Below, piece by piece: positions 43,607-53,900 of a stretch of DNA of 64,000 nucleotides (within the stretch, counting starts at the first letter, position 1; each line of letters begins with the position of its first letter). The DNA is taken from contig DATIWB010000120.1 of the NCBI GenBank assembly GCA_035519675.1, positions 82,257 to 146,256 on the forward strand, read 5' to 3'. A model generated the notes under the pieces. That model saw only the letters and a list, made by a program, of their open reading frames with translations, did no database searches and had not been told where the DNA came from. This stretch comes from RPRB01 sp035519675. Its GTDB lineage: Bacteria; Myxococcota; Myxococcia; Myxococcales; Myxococcaceae. The translations under genes were made by a program, and so were the position numbers.

Positions 43607-44230
43607 GTGAAGCAGGCAGTGCGGTGGATCGAGCTGGTGACGCTCTTCGGCGTGGTGCCCGCCGTGCTCGCCGCATGCGCCCGGGGGCTCTCGCTCCCCT
43701 TCCTCTTCGTGACCGGCTGGGTGTGCCTGGTGGTGCTCTGGCGTGACCCGACCTTCCAGCGGGACCAGCTCTGGCGGCGGGAGCAGCTGTGGACCTGGCT
43801 CCGGGGACCGCTCGCGCTGGCGCTGGGGGTATGCACGCTGCTCGCCCTCGGCCTGTACCTGCTCGAGCCACGGCACCTCTTCGACCTCCCGCGCGATTCG
43901 CCCTGGCGCTGGCTGCTGGTGATGGCGCTCTACCCCACGCTCTCCGTCGTCCCCCAGGAGCTGGTGTTCCGCACCTTCTTCTTCCACCGCTATGGGCGGC
44001 TGTTCGGCGGGCCGTGGGTGGCGACGGCGGCCAGCGCGGTGGCGTTCTCCTGGGCGCACGTGGTGCTGCTCAACGGTCTGGCGGTGGTTCTCACCCTGCT
44101 CGGTGGGTGGCTGTTCGCCCGCACCTACCTGCGGACCCGCTCGCTGCTCGCCACCGCGGTGGAACACGCCGCCTACGGGTGTCTGCTGTTCACGGTGGGC
44201 CTGGGGCGCTGGTTCGTCACCGGCGCCTGA
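43607..44230 (+). CDS. CPBP-family intramembrane protease-like protein
   Basis: A 207-residue protein with six or so membrane helices, from a GTG start at 43607. Upstream frame (43475-43606) is not membrane-like. Motif 1 reads PQELVFRTFFFHR, where the family usually has EExxxR; the first glutamate is Gln. Motif 2 is FSWAHV, and motif 3 is VEHAAYG near the end. Such proteins are type II CAAX prenyl endopeptidase or bacteriocin-immunity relatives. The Glu-to-Gln change may lower activity. It is divergent from the patatin gene with 115 bases between. Confidence 0.8.
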   Translation: MKQAVRWIELVTLFGVVPAVLAACARGLSLPFLFVTGWVCLVVLWRDPTFQRDQLWRREQLWTWLRGPLALALGVCTLLALGLYLLEPRHLFDLPRDSPWRWLLVMALYPTLSVVPQELVFRTFFFHRYGRLFGGPWVATAASAVAFSWAHVVLLNGLAVVLTLLGGWLFARTYLRTRSLLATAVEHAAYGCLLFTVGLGRWFVTGA

Positions 44231-44367
44231 CCGAGACGTCACCGGTCCAGGTCTCGTTCCGTCACGCGCGTGGCGGAAGCTCCTGCTCCCGAGGCGAGCC
44301 CTCGGACCGTCCCGGGCAGAGGACCTCGCCGCCGTGGGCCCGCCCGGGACGAGCGTTCGAACGACCC

Positions 44368-45561
44368 TTGAGCACCGCAGCCGGTCGGATCCTCTACCTC
44401 GCCCTGGCGGATGCGCGTGGGCACCTGATGCGCGCCAACCTCCTCTCGCGTGCGCTCGGCGAGGCAGGCTTCGGCGTGGACATCGTCACCACCGCCCGCG
44501 AGGGGGTTCGCTTCCTCGAGTCCATGGGAGTCCCCTCCCGGCTCCTCTCCGAGCACTTCCGCGTGGAGTTCGGCGAGCGGCACGACATGTCGCGGGCCCG
44601 GACCGACGCCCGCGTCTTCAACTACCTGGTCCTCCCCTGGCGCGCGCTGGCCGACCTGCGACGCCTCGAGGCGCTCGCCCGCAGCGCGGATCTGGTGGTG
44701 AACGATTCGCTCCACCCCGCGCTCCTCCTCGCCCCGGTGCTGGGATTCCCCCGTCCGGTGGTGCAGCTCTACGGCGAGAACCTCTGGCGGGCGATGGAGG
44801 AGAACCTCGACCACCGGGTTCCTCCCTGGGTCGGCGACCGGTTTCGCCGCGCACTCCGGGTGGTGCGCGAGCGCGCCTTCGCCCGGATCATCCACACCCT
44901 GGGGAGCACCGAGCCCGAGCCGGACAGCTCGCCGCGGACCTACCGCCTGGCCCCCGTCGTTGCCCGGCCGGGGCGGACGCGGGCGCAGGTGCGGGCCGAG
45001 CTGAAGGTGCCCGATGGCGTGCCACTCGCCGCGGTGTACCTGAACCCGCACTTCAAGGACCCGTCGATCGCCTTGGCGCTCGAGGAGGGGCTCGCCCGCG
45101 GGGGCTTCCGGGTGCATGCGGTCGGCGAGGGGTACCACGCACGCCCTGGGTGGATCGCGACCGACGGCCGCTTCGGGGACGTGGTGCACGCCGCCGAGCT
45201 CTTCGTCTCCGGCGCGGGGATGGGCGCGCTGGAGCTGGCGCGGAGCTCGGGGACCCCGCTGCTGGTGCTGCTGGGCGATCAGCCGGAGCAGGCGCGCAAC
45301 GTCGCCGAGCTCATGCGCCGCTGGCCCGAGTTCGCCCTGCGCTCGGTGCTGGTGGGGGACCCCGACCTGCCTGCGGCCATCGCCAGCGCGGCCGGAGAGC
45401 TCACCGGGCGCGGCCGGTCCTCCACGCCTCCACGGACCGGCGGTGAGCAGCTCTGGGTGAAGGCCTTCGAGGAGCTGGTCCGCGCCGCGCGGGTCCCGGC
45501 GAGCGCACGACAGCGATTGCTCCCTCGCCCACGGCACGCGCTCGGACCCGGGGTGCCGTAG
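44368..45561 (+). CDS. GT-B glycosyltransferase (MurG/GT28-like)
   Basis: A 397-residue protein, from TTG at 44368. The N terminus ILYLALADARGHLMRANLL is a Rossmann start with a G-H loop, like MurG and UDP-glycosyltransferases. The C-terminal half has the donor-binding pattern VVHAAELFVSGAGMGALELARSSGTPLLVLLGDQPEQARNVAEL, i.e. an SGxGxxxxxE...GxP sequence followed by D-Q-P-E-Q. It lies 137 bases after the CPBP gene. The first codons are uncertain, and the tail after about residue 370 is low-complexity. The acceptor is unknown. Confidence 0.8.
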   Translation: MSTAAGRILYLALADARGHLMRANLLSRALGEAGFGVDIVTTAREGVRFLESMGVPSRLLSEHFRVEFGERHDMSRARTDARVFNYLVLPWRALADLRRLEALARSADLVVNDSLHPALLLAPVLGFPRPVVQLYGENLWRAMEENLDHRVPPWVGDRFRRALRVVRERAFARIIHTLGSTEPEPDSSPRTYRLAPVVARPGRTRAQVRAELKVPDGVPLAAVYLNPHFKDPSIALALEEGLARGGFRVHAVGEGYHARPGWIATDGRFGDVVHAAELFVSGAGMGALELARSSGTPLLVLLGDQPEQARNVAELMRRWPEFALRSVLVGDPDLPAAIASAAGELTGRGRSSTPPRTGGEQLWVKAFEELVRAARVPASARQRLLPRPRHALGPGVP

Positions 45562-45621
45562 CCACCTCCGCCGCCGCGAGCACCACACCGCCTCACCCGC
45601 CGTCGAGCGCTGGCACGGGCG

Positions 45622-46290
45622 GTGCTCCGTGATCGCCAGGTGAGCGCCCGCCCCGGTCCCATCCTGGTCGTCGACGCGTCCGCGGAACGGCTCCGTGCCT
45701 CCGTGGCGGTGCTCCGTCACGCCTTTGGCCCCGCCTCGGTTCGAGGCACGACGGAACCCGAGGACGCCGCGGGCTGGATCGCGTGCGAGCAGCCCGCCGT
45801 GGTCGTCATACCGGCCGACACCGCGAACGCTTCCGGTGCGTCCCTCCTGGAAGAGTTGCGCGGTCGCTGGGGACCCGTGCCCGTGGTGCTGACCCACGGC
45901 CCCGGGCTCACTGTGCTGCCTCCTCCCGTGGCCCACCTCCCCGCCCCGGTCGATCCGGTGCGGTTGCGTTCGGAGGTCAGCCGCTGGGTTCCGGGCGCCG
46001 GCGCGGGCACCATCGCCACCACGTTGCTGTCCGACGTGCTGGCGCTGTACGCCCGCGCCGGCCGGACCGGAGTGCTCGACGTCCGGGCCCCGGCGCGCAC
46101 CGGCTCGGTGTGGTTCGAGGACGGCGACCTGGTGCACGCCGCCTGCGGCTCCCGCACCGGAGCGAGCGCGCTGTTCGAGGTCCTCTGCTGGAACGAGGGC
46201 CACTTCGCCTTCCGCGGCGGCCCGCCCCCAGCGCGCTCGCTCTCGGGCAGCGTCCCCGAGCTGCTCGCCCAGGCGGACGCGGTACCCTGA
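45622..46290 (+). CDS. Pseudo-receiver plus DUF4388 protein
   Basis: A 222-residue protein with an N-terminal response-regulator-like fold (ILVVDASAERLRASVAVLRHAF) followed by a DUF4388/PATAN domain (ATTLLSDVLALYARAGRTGV, then GSVWFEDGDLVHAACGSRTG). The receiver acidic pair is DA, not DD, and no aspartate sits at the phospho-site (AVVVIPADTA), so it is probably not phosphorylated. DUF4388 proteins in myxobacteria are linked to signalling and gliding regulation. Start uncertain: GTG at 45622 or 45640. Convergent with the YCII-like gene, 16 bases apart. Confidence 0.78.
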   Translation: MLRDRQVSARPGPILVVDASAERLRASVAVLRHAFGPASVRGTTEPEDAAGWIACEQPAVVVIPADTANASGASLLEELRGRWGPVPVVLTHGPGLTVLPPPVAHLPAPVDPVRLRSEVSRWVPGAGAGTIATTLLSDVLALYARAGRTGVLDVRAPARTGSVWFEDGDLVHAACGSRTGASALFEVLCWNEGHFAFRGGPPPARSLSGSVPELLAQADAVP

Positions 46291-46306
46291 GCGGGGGACT
46301 GACGCG

Positions 46307-46738
46307 CTACCGCTTTCCCTGCGCCAAGGCCTCGGCGATGGGGAAGGTCATCGCGCCCTTCTCCACCCACCAGCTGAGCACCTCCACCTCGAGGCGTCCC
46401 GCCCTGACCGCCGGGTCGTCATTGGCGAGGCGCCGCGCCTCGTCGAGCGAAGCGCGGTAGAGACATAGCCCGCGCATCCGCGGGTCGACCTGATCGTCGA
46501 ACGGGCCGGCGACGACCAGCTTCCCGGCCCTGGCCATCGCCTGGAGGTGGCCGAGGTGCTGGCGCTGGAGCGCCTCCGGGTCTGCCACCTTCGGTCCGGG
46601 GCTCGCCGGGCGCTTGAGGATGACCAGGCTGTAGCGCTCCATGGCCGAGGGTGGATCTGCCCCACCGTCCCGAGCCGGGGGCGCCGCGCCGAGCATCAGG
46701 GTCGAGAGGGCGACTCCCCACCACGCCTGTGGCTTCAT
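46307..46738 (-). CDS. YCII-like domain protein with signal peptide
   Basis: A 143-residue protein. A hydrophobic leader (about residues 1-23) precedes a YCII-like ferredoxin-fold domain: YSLVILKRP, QHLGHLQAMARAGKLVVAGP and LANDDPAVRAGRLEVEVLSW match the family pattern (the conserved His, GP and DP). GAGGAGG lies seven bases before the ATG. Exported YCII proteins are not rare in bacteria, and their reaction is unknown. Divergent from the next lipoprotein gene with 137 bases between starts. Confidence 0.82.
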   Translation of the reverse strand: MKPQAWWGVALSTLMLGAAPPARDGGADPPSAMERYSLVILKRPASPGPKVADPEALQRQHLGHLQAMARAGKLVVAGPFDDQVDPRMRGLCLYRASLDEARRLANDDPAVRAGRLEVEVLSWWVEKGAMTFPIAEALAQGKR

Positions 46739-46875
46739 TCCGTGTCCTCCTCGGTGGGTTCCACCGCACATCATGCCATTGGCGCACCTCAGGCCGGGGC
46801 CGCACTGAAGCAAGGGGCGACCATTGTCGCGGGGCACGGGGGAGGTTAAGGCTCCGCGCCCGGAGGGTCTGCCCA

Positions 46876-47766
46876 ATGGTTGGAAGGATGTGGCCGCTGG
46901 TGGCGGTGCTCGGCGCATCCTGCGCGACGACCTCGCCGGTCGCCCCCACGTTCACCTACGCGCCGCCGCCCGGAACGCGATTCGTCCGGACCGTCAAGCT
47001 GGTGAGCGAGACCCGCCTCGTCGGCAGCCCCTTCCGGCAGCGGGAGGAGCAGGAGTTCGTCTGGAACGTGGGGTTCACCCGCGAGGGCGACCGCACCGTG
47101 GTGAGCCACCAGCTGCAGCGGGTGGCGCTGCGGATCAACGACGCCGAGGTGCTCGATGGCGAGCGCGTTCCGGGCAGTGCGCTGACGGTGGACCTGGTGG
47201 TGAGCCCCGAGCCACGGGTGGTCGAGGTCCGGGGCGCGGAGCGCGCCGCGGAGGTGCTCTCCGGCCTCCTCGTCCCCGGTTCCGAGGGGTCGTCGCAGGC
47301 GATGCTCGGCCCGGAGCAGGTGAAGGAGCTCGCGGTGGCGCGCTTCGAGATGCTGGTGCGCGACTTGGTGGGCCACCCGACCGCTCCCGGCTCGACCTGG
47401 CCCGCCGCCGATCCGGAGTCGACGGTGCAGCGGAAGACCATGACCGTGGACCGGATCGAGCCCTGCGGCGCCGCGCGGTGCGCTCGGGTGAGCGCACAGT
47501 ACGAGGTGAACCCCCGGGCGGCCGCGCGCCGGGCGATGCGCCGGGCGGCGGCATTCCTCGCCCGCAACGGGGTGGACCCGGCCGAGGCCGAGGTCATCGA
47601 CGCGAGCATGCAGTACCGTGACGAGCTGCTGGTCGAGCCGGGGACGCTGGTGGACCACGCCGCCACCTTCTCCGAGACGGCGCGGGTCACCTTCGCCGGA
47701 GCGCAGGGGACTCCGATCCCGGTCGAGTTCCAGAGCACGCTGGAGCAGAGCTCGGCCTTCCCGTGA
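46876..47766 (+). CDS. Hypothetical lipoprotein
   Basis: A 296-residue protein with a lipobox (VAVLGASC, Cys near residue 19) after a short signal peptide. GGAGGG lies eight bases before the ATG. The mature part is predicted mixed alpha/beta with no recognised domain. PAADPESTVQRKTMTVDRIEPCGAARCARV shows one likely disulfide (CGAARC). It resembles unassigned lipoproteins of myxobacteria in layout, but I cannot name a family. Confidence 0.7.
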   Translation: MVGRMWPLVAVLGASCATTSPVAPTFTYAPPPGTRFVRTVKLVSETRLVGSPFRQREEQEFVWNVGFTREGDRTVVSHQLQRVALRINDAEVLDGERVPGSALTVDLVVSPEPRVVEVRGAERAAEVLSGLLVPGSEGSSQAMLGPEQVKELAVARFEMLVRDLVGHPTAPGSTWPAADPESTVQRKTMTVDRIEPCGAARCARVSAQYEVNPRAAARRAMRRAAAFLARNGVDPAEAEVIDASMQYRDELLVEPGTLVDHAATFSETARVTFAGAQGTPIPVEFQSTLEQSSAFP

Positions 47767-47847
47767 TCGCCACGCCTCCGTCGCCGGCGTGCTGTCGCTG
47801 AAGAGAAAGCGGCGCCGCTGACACCACAGGCCTAGAGTGAGGACCTC

Positions 47848-48504
47848 GTGCGCCGCGAGGACCGGCTACCGCTCATCCTGCTCGGGGTCGACCTGGTGGC
47901 CCTGGTCGTGTCGGGCATCGGCCCGAAGGATCGGCTCACCTGGTGGATGGAGGTGGCGCCGTTCCTCCTCGTGCTGCCGGTGCTCCTGGTGACCTACCGA
48001 CGGTTTCGGTTCACCGACCTGGTCTACGTGCTGGTCGCGGTGCACGCCTGCGTGCTCTTCCTCGGCGGGCATTACACCTACGCCGAGGTGCCGCTCGGGT
48101 TCTGGGCGCAGCGGGTGCTCGGGCTGGCGCGCAACGACTACGACCGGGTGGGGCACTTCTTCCAGGGGTTCGTCCCGGCGCTGGTCACCCGCGAGCTGCT
48201 GCTCCGGAGGACGCCGCTGCGGCCGGGCGGCTGGCTCACGGTGCTGGTGATCTCGGTCTGCCTGGCCTTCAGCGCGCTCTACGAGCTGGTCGAGTGGGGC
48301 GCAGCGGTGACGCTGCACCAGGGGGCCGAGGCATTCCTCGGGACCCAGGGTGATCCCTGGGACACGCAGGAGGACGTGGCCACCTGCCTGGTGGGGGCGA
48401 TCGCCGGGCTGCTCCTGCTCTCCCGCTGGCACGACCGTCAGCTCGCGGCGCTCGGGGCAGCAGCCACCGAGACCACGCCCGACCTGGCCCGCACCCCCGG
48501 CTGA
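47848..48504 (+). CDS. DUF2238 (YjdF-like) membrane protein
   Basis: A 218-residue integral membrane protein with about six helices. The family motifs are clear: LGGHYTYAEVP (residue 72 onward), RNDYDRVGHFFQGFVPAL, ALYELVEWGAAV, and GTQGDPWDTQEDVATCLVGA. The acidic and His residues in these motifs are conserved in DUF2238 and may bind a metal or form a catalytic site in the membrane, but the function is not known. GTG start. It is followed after 115 bases by the LamG-like gene. Confidence 0.9.
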   Translation: MRREDRLPLILLGVDLVALVVSGIGPKDRLTWWMEVAPFLLVLPVLLVTYRRFRFTDLVYVLVAVHACVLFLGGHYTYAEVPLGFWAQRVLGLARNDYDRVGHFFQGFVPALVTRELLLRRTPLRPGGWLTVLVISVCLAFSALYELVEWGAAVTLHQGAEAFLGTQGDPWDTQEDVATCLVGAIAGLLLLSRWHDRQLAALGAAATETTPDLARTPG

Positions 48505-48619
48505 GCTCGGTTCGCGGCACGGAAGGTCCGATCCGCTGCATCGCCGCAGGGAGCGGTCGCCCTGACCTGGCCGACCAGCGGCACCGCCCTCGCGCACCCA
48601 AGGTAGCGTCGATCCAACC

Positions 48620-49378
48620 ATGCGACACACGGACACCGGCCAGCTCCGGGGGTGGAGCTTGCCTGCCCTCTCGCGCCTCGCGCTGCTGGCCATCGCGACC
48701 GGCCTGGTCGGGTGCGCGACCGGCGGACCCCGGCCCGATCCCGCACCGAGCGGAGCCCGGGTGCTGCCGCTCGCCACCGCCGAAGGTCTCACGCTCCTGC
48801 GTGCCCGCGCCGAGCCCGTCACCTACCAGGGACGGCCTGGACTCCGTCTCCAGGCGCTCGATGAGATCGGGCCGGCCGAGGACCTCCTGGCCGTCGTCGC
48901 CGGGCTCGACTTCCAGGACGGGGAGATCCACCTCGAGGTCGCAGGCGCGCCCCTCCCCGGCGCGCCTGCCGAGATGCGGGGCTTCATCGGTCTGTCCTTC
49001 CACGTCTCGCCGGACGCAGCACGCTCCGAGGACGTCTACCTGAGGCCGAGCAATGGTCGCGCCGAGGAGCAGCTCCGGCGCAACCACGCGGTGCAGTACC
49101 AGTCCACACCCGACTTCGGCTGGAAGCGGCTCCGGGATGAAAGCCCCGGGCAGTACGAGGCCTACGCGGACCTGCAGCCCGGCGTCTGGACCCGGCTGCG
49201 GGTGAAGGTCTCGGGGACGCGCGCCGAGCTCTACGTCAACGGCGCCGAGCAGCCGACGCTCATCGTTCGCGACCTCAAGCTCGGAGCGGTGGGCGGCGGC
49301 GTGGCGCTCTGGGCGCACCGCACGACCGAGGCGTACTTCCGGAACCTCGTCGTCTGCCCGCCCGCAGGTCCTCGCTGA
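48620..49378 (+). CDS. LamG/DUF1080-like lipoprotein
   Basis: A 252-residue exported protein. The signal peptide ends in a lipobox (IATGLVGCATG). The remainder looks like a concanavalin-like jellyroll of the LamG/DUF1080 sort: VVAGLDFQDGEIHLEVAG, FIGLSFHVSPDA, YEAYADLQPGVWTRLRVKVSGTRAELYVNG, then VALWAHRTTEAYFRNLVV. Such domains often bind carbohydrate or act on it; no catalytic residue is evident. Function not known. Confidence 0.78.
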   Translation: MRHTDTGQLRGWSLPALSRLALLAIATGLVGCATGGPRPDPAPSGARVLPLATAEGLTLLRARAEPVTYQGRPGLRLQALDEIGPAEDLLAVVAGLDFQDGEIHLEVAGAPLPGAPAEMRGFIGLSFHVSPDAARSEDVYLRPSNGRAEEQLRRNHAVQYQSTPDFGWKRLRDESPGQYEAYADLQPGVWTRLRVKVSGTRAELYVNGAEQPTLIVRDLKLGAVGGGVALWAHRTTEAYFRNLVVCPPAGPR

Positions 49379-49445
49379 CCCGGATCCACCCCGCGCAGCC
49401 GCAATCCGGCTGCACCGTGGTCACGCGGTAGGCTCCGTCGCCGGG

Positions 49446-50915
49446 TTGGCCGATTGGACTCCAGCGCTGTTCCTCGATCCCCGGAGCAAGGACCCGGTCT
49501 ATCTCCAGATCGCCCACGCCCTGATGAAGGAGATCCACCGCGGCCGCCTCCATCCCGGCGACCCTCTCCCCGGCTACCGCACCCTGGCAGAGCAGCTGGG
49601 AGTGAGCCGCAACACGGTGATGTCCGCGTACCACGAGCTCCAGGTCGAGGGCTGGGTGGTGTCCGCTCCCGGCGAGGGAAGCGCGGTGGCGGGCCGGCTG
49701 CCCGCGCATCTGCCGGCCCGGCTCCAGTCGCGCAACGAGGTGCCTGAAGCCGGCCCGGAGACCATCGGCTTCGCGCTCGGACCCGAGCCCGCGCCCCCCA
49801 CCGCCGGAGCGCGCCGCGGGATGCTCGAGGTGGCGAGCGGCGTCCCCGATCCCCGGCTTCTGCCCGGCGCAGCGCTCGCCCGTGCTTACCGGCGGGCCAT
49901 CCTCCGGAGCAGGGCCGGCCCGGAGAGCGGCGATCCGCAGGGTCAGCCGCAGCTCCGGGAAGCGCTGGCGCGGATGCTGAGCGGCACCCGGGCCATCTCC
50001 GTCGGCCCCGAGCGGATCTCCGTCGCGCGCGGGAGCCAGATGGCGCTGGTGCTGGTGGCCCAGGCGCTCGTCTCCCCGGGGGACACGGTGGCGGTGGAGA
50101 CCCTCGGCGCCCGGCGTGCCTGGGACGCCTTCGTCCGCGCCGGCGCGCGGTGCCTTCCGGTGCCCATCGACGCTGATGGCCTGCAGACCGACGCGCTGGA
50201 AGCGCTGCTCCGCGAGACGCCGGTGCGCGCGGTCTTCGTCACCCCCCAGCGGCAGTACCCGACGCTGGCGAGCCTCTCCGCCGAGCGGCGCTCGACGCTG
50301 CTCGAGCTCGCGGCGACCCATCGGTTCGCGGTCATCGAGATGGACCCCGACTCCGAGTTCCACTTCGAGGGCCGTCCGCTCGCTCCGCTGGCGGCGAAGG
50401 ACCCGGCCCAGGTGGTGGTGCACGTCGGGACCCTCTCGAAGATCTTCAGCCCGGACCTCCGGCTCGGCTTCGTGGTGGGGCCAGGACCGCTCCTGGCCCG
50501 GATGAGCGCCGTCCGGGCCACCTACGATCGGCATGGCGACCCGGTGCTCGAGCGAGCGATGGCGGAGCTGATGGAGGACGGCGAGCTGCAGCGCCACCTC
50601 AACCGGATGGACAGGGTGTACCGGAGCCGCCGCGACGCACTCCTCGCCGGGCTGGCCGACGTGCTCGCGGAGACGCTGATGGTGGATCCCCCCACCGGCG
50701 GCCTGGCCATCTGGGCGAGGGTCAGCGGCGAGGTCGACGTCGACGCCTGGGCGGCACGGGCGCTGGAGCGCGGCGTCTCCTTCCAGCCGGGCCGTCGCTT
50801 CTCCTTCGACGGCAGCGCGGTCCCCGGCCTCCGCCTGGGGTTCTCCAACTACCCGGAGCCGGAGCTCCAGGAGGTGGCACGCCGGATGCGCTCGGCGCTG
50901 GGGGATGTCCGGTGA
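49446..50915 (+). CDS. MocR-type regulator (GntR helix-turn-helix plus aminotransferase domain)
   Basis: A 489-residue MocR/GabR/PdxR-class regulator from a TTG start. Residues 10-85 are a GntR winged helix (DPVYLQIAHALMKEIHRGRL, TLAEQLGVSRNTVMSAYHEL). The rest is a fold-type I aminotransferase domain with the PLP lysine in VGTLSKIFSPDLRLGFV. Such proteins usually sense PLP-linked amines and control vitamin B6 or GABA genes, but neither pdxST nor gabTD is nearby. The stop overlaps the next kinase start (GTGA), so the two are translated together. Confidence 0.92.
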   Translation: MADWTPALFLDPRSKDPVYLQIAHALMKEIHRGRLHPGDPLPGYRTLAEQLGVSRNTVMSAYHELQVEGWVVSAPGEGSAVAGRLPAHLPARLQSRNEVPEAGPETIGFALGPEPAPPTAGARRGMLEVASGVPDPRLLPGAALARAYRRAILRSRAGPESGDPQGQPQLREALARMLSGTRAISVGPERISVARGSQMALVLVAQALVSPGDTVAVETLGARRAWDAFVRAGARCLPVPIDADGLQTDALEALLRETPVRAVFVTPQRQYPTLASLSAERRSTLLELAATHRFAVIEMDPDSEFHFEGRPLAPLAAKDPAQVVVHVGTLSKIFSPDLRLGFVVGPGPLLARMSAVRATYDRHGDPVLERAMAELMEDGELQRHLNRMDRVYRSRRDALLAGLADVLAETLMVDPPTGGLAIWARVSGEVDVDAWAARALERGVSFQPGRRFSFDGSAVPGLRLGFSNYPEPELQEVARRMRSALGDVR

Positions 50916-53900
50916 GCGAGCGCCTCGCACCGCTCGATGATCAGATCGAGCTCCGGGGGCTCCTGGGGGCGGGCGGGATGGGCGAGGTGCAGCGGGGCTG
51001 GGACCGGCGGCTCGAGCGCGCGGTGGCGGTGAAGCTGGTCCACAGCCGGGACGCCCGCGACGCCGAGCGGGTCCTCCTCGAGGCGCGGCTCCAGGCCCGG
51101 GTGGAGCACCCGCACGTGGTGAAGGTCCACGCGGTGGGCTCGCTCGAGGGCCGCCCGTGCATCGTCTTCCAGCTGGTCGAGGGGAGGACGCTGGCCGACA
51201 TCGCCCCCCGGCTGTCGGTGGAGCAGCGGGTGGAGCTGGTGCGCCAGGCGGCGCTCGGGCTGCACGCGGCGCACCTCCAGGGCCTGGTCCACCGGGACGT
51301 CAAGCCGGCCAACGTCCTGGTGGAGGAGTCGCGGGAGGGTGGCTTCACCGCATTGCTCACCGACTTCGGCCTCGCCCGAGGAGAGGAGGCCGAGCCGTCG
51401 CGCAGCGGGCTCCCGGCGGGCACGCTGGACTACATGAGCCCGGAGCAGCTCGTCGCACCGGGCCCACCCGACTTTCGCTCCGACGTGTACGCCCTGGGCG
51501 CGACGCTCTACTCGGTCCTGGCTGGCCGGCCCCCCTTCCGGAGATCGGGCTCACCCGGGACGCCCAGCACCGATGCCGAGCCGGAGATGGACCTGCTCCG
51601 CCGGATCCTCGAGGAGGATCCCGAGCCGCTCACCCGCGCCGTGCCCGGCCTCCCGCGCGAGCTGGCGGTCATCACCGCCAGGGCGATGGAGAAGGATCCG
51701 ACCGCCCGCTACCCGAGCGCCGAGGCGCTGTCCGACGACCTCGGACGACTCCAGCGGGGGGAGCCGATCCACGCCCGGCCGGCCTCGTGGGGCGAGCGCG
51801 CACTGAAGTGGACCCGCCGCAACCGCCCCCTGGCCCGTGCCATCGCCGCGGTGGCGCTCATCCTGGCGGTCACCGTCGGGTGGACGGCGTGGCAGCAACG
51901 GCGAGCCGATCGCGCCGCGGTGGACGCGGCCCGGCTGGGCGCGCTGAGCGAGTCGCTCGAGGACCAGCTCCGCATGGAGTACCTGGGACCACCGCACGAC
52001 CTCCGACCGGCGCTGTCCCGCCTTCGCAAGGAGGCCGAGCAACTTCGGCCACCGTCCGCCGGGGGAGACGGCGCGGTGAACGCGGCGCTCGGGAAGGCTC
52101 TCCAGCTCACCGGTGACACCGACGGCGCGCGCGCGGCCTACGAGCGGGCCTGGAGAGCAGGATTCCGGACTCCGCGTCTGGCAGAGGGCCTGGGGGAGGT
52201 GCTCGGGGTGGTGTACCGCCGGCGGTACGAGCGCGCGCGCGAGACCCTCGCGCCGGAAGCCCGGGAACCGGTGCTCGCCGCGCTCAGGACCGAGCTCGCC
52301 GAACCGGCCAAGACGTACCTCCGCCTGGGAGAGTCAACGGGCTGGCGAGCGAGTGAGCTCGCGGCGCGCGAGGCGATGGTGGAGCGGAACTTCCCGGAGG
52401 CGCGCGCCCGCGCAGCGGATGCGACCGCCGCTGCCCCGGGCCGCTACGAGGCGAGCCTTCTGGCCGCGGACGCCTGGACGGCCGAGGCACGGGACCTCTC
52501 CTACGCGCGGCGATTCGACGAGGCGGAGAAGGCGCTCATCGCGGCGGGGGCTCTGCTGGACCAGGCGGCGCAGTGGGGTCGAAGCGATCCTGCGGTGGGT
52601 CTGGCGCGGGCCGAGATCCACACCGTCCGGGGGAACGTCCTGGTGATTCGCGGCCGCTCGCCCGACCCGGAGATCGCCTCCGCCCTGACCGCTCTCGACG
52701 AGGTGACCCGGCTGAACCCCGACGACCCTTCACCGCTCGTCCGGAGAGGGTTCGCGCTGATCATGCGGGCGCAGTTCCAGTTCATGGCTGATCACTCTGC
52801 CGTGGAGCGGACGACCGAAGATGCCATCGGCTCGTACCGGCGGGCGATCGAGCTCGGGGCCGACGATGCGCGCACGCTCTCGCTGCTCGGGCAGGGCCTC
52901 TACTATCGCGCGTTCTGGGCGAACGAGCAGGGCAGGCCCTCCCTCGAGCCGGTGCGGGAAGGACTGGCGATCATGGCGCGCGCGGAGAAGCTCGCGCCCG
53001 AGGACTCGGAGGTCCCGTTCGTTCTCACCCTCCTGCACGCCACCGAGGCCGACGCCCTCCAGCACGAGGGCAAGCCGACCATGGAAGCCCGGCGCGCCGC
53101 GATCGCGACGGGGGAGCGTGCGCTCCAGATGCATGCCGGCCGCGGGAACCTCCTGCGCTCCATCGTGGCGCAGCAGCGGATGTTCCTGGGCAAGGATGCA
53201 TGGATCGCCGGGGAGGACCCTCGGCCGCACTTCTCCGCCGGGTGGAAGGCCTTCGAGGAGGCCATCCAGGTCATGCCCGGGCAACCGGCCCCCCTGGCGC
53301 AGTTCGGGAATGCCGTCGACACCGAGGCGGGGATTCTCCAGGCCCTGGGCGAGAACCCATGCCCGAAGCTGCAGGACCTGGCAGCACGGCTGGACGAGCT
53401 GCTGAAGAAGAGCCCGGGGCTCGGATACATCGAGGGGATCGAGGCCGAACTGCTGGCGGACGCCGCCTCCTATCTCAGCGAACGCGGGGCGGACCCCACC
53501 GGCCTCCTCGAAAGGATCTTCCCGATGCTGGATCACGCCGAGGCAGCGGCGCCGCAAGACGTCGGTCTGGTCGTGAGCCGCTCCATCGGCTGGCTCTCCG
53601 AGGCGCGCTGGCGCATGTCGCACGGCTCGGATCCGGAGGCCCTCCTCGCACGTGCGGAGAAGCACATCGGAACGCTCGGGCCACGAACGAGCGAGGACCT
53701 TCCGCAGGAGTACCTCGCGCGCATCGCCCTCGCGCGGGCTTACTGGCTCACCCGGAACGGCAAGCCGGCCTCGGCCGTCGCGACGGGAGGCACCGCCCGT
53801 GTCCGGAAGGCCCTCGAGAGCCGCCCGCGCGACCCGGATCTCTGGGTGCTGAGGGCACAGCTGGAGGCCCTGGGCGGCGACCCGACTGCGGCCCGGTCAA

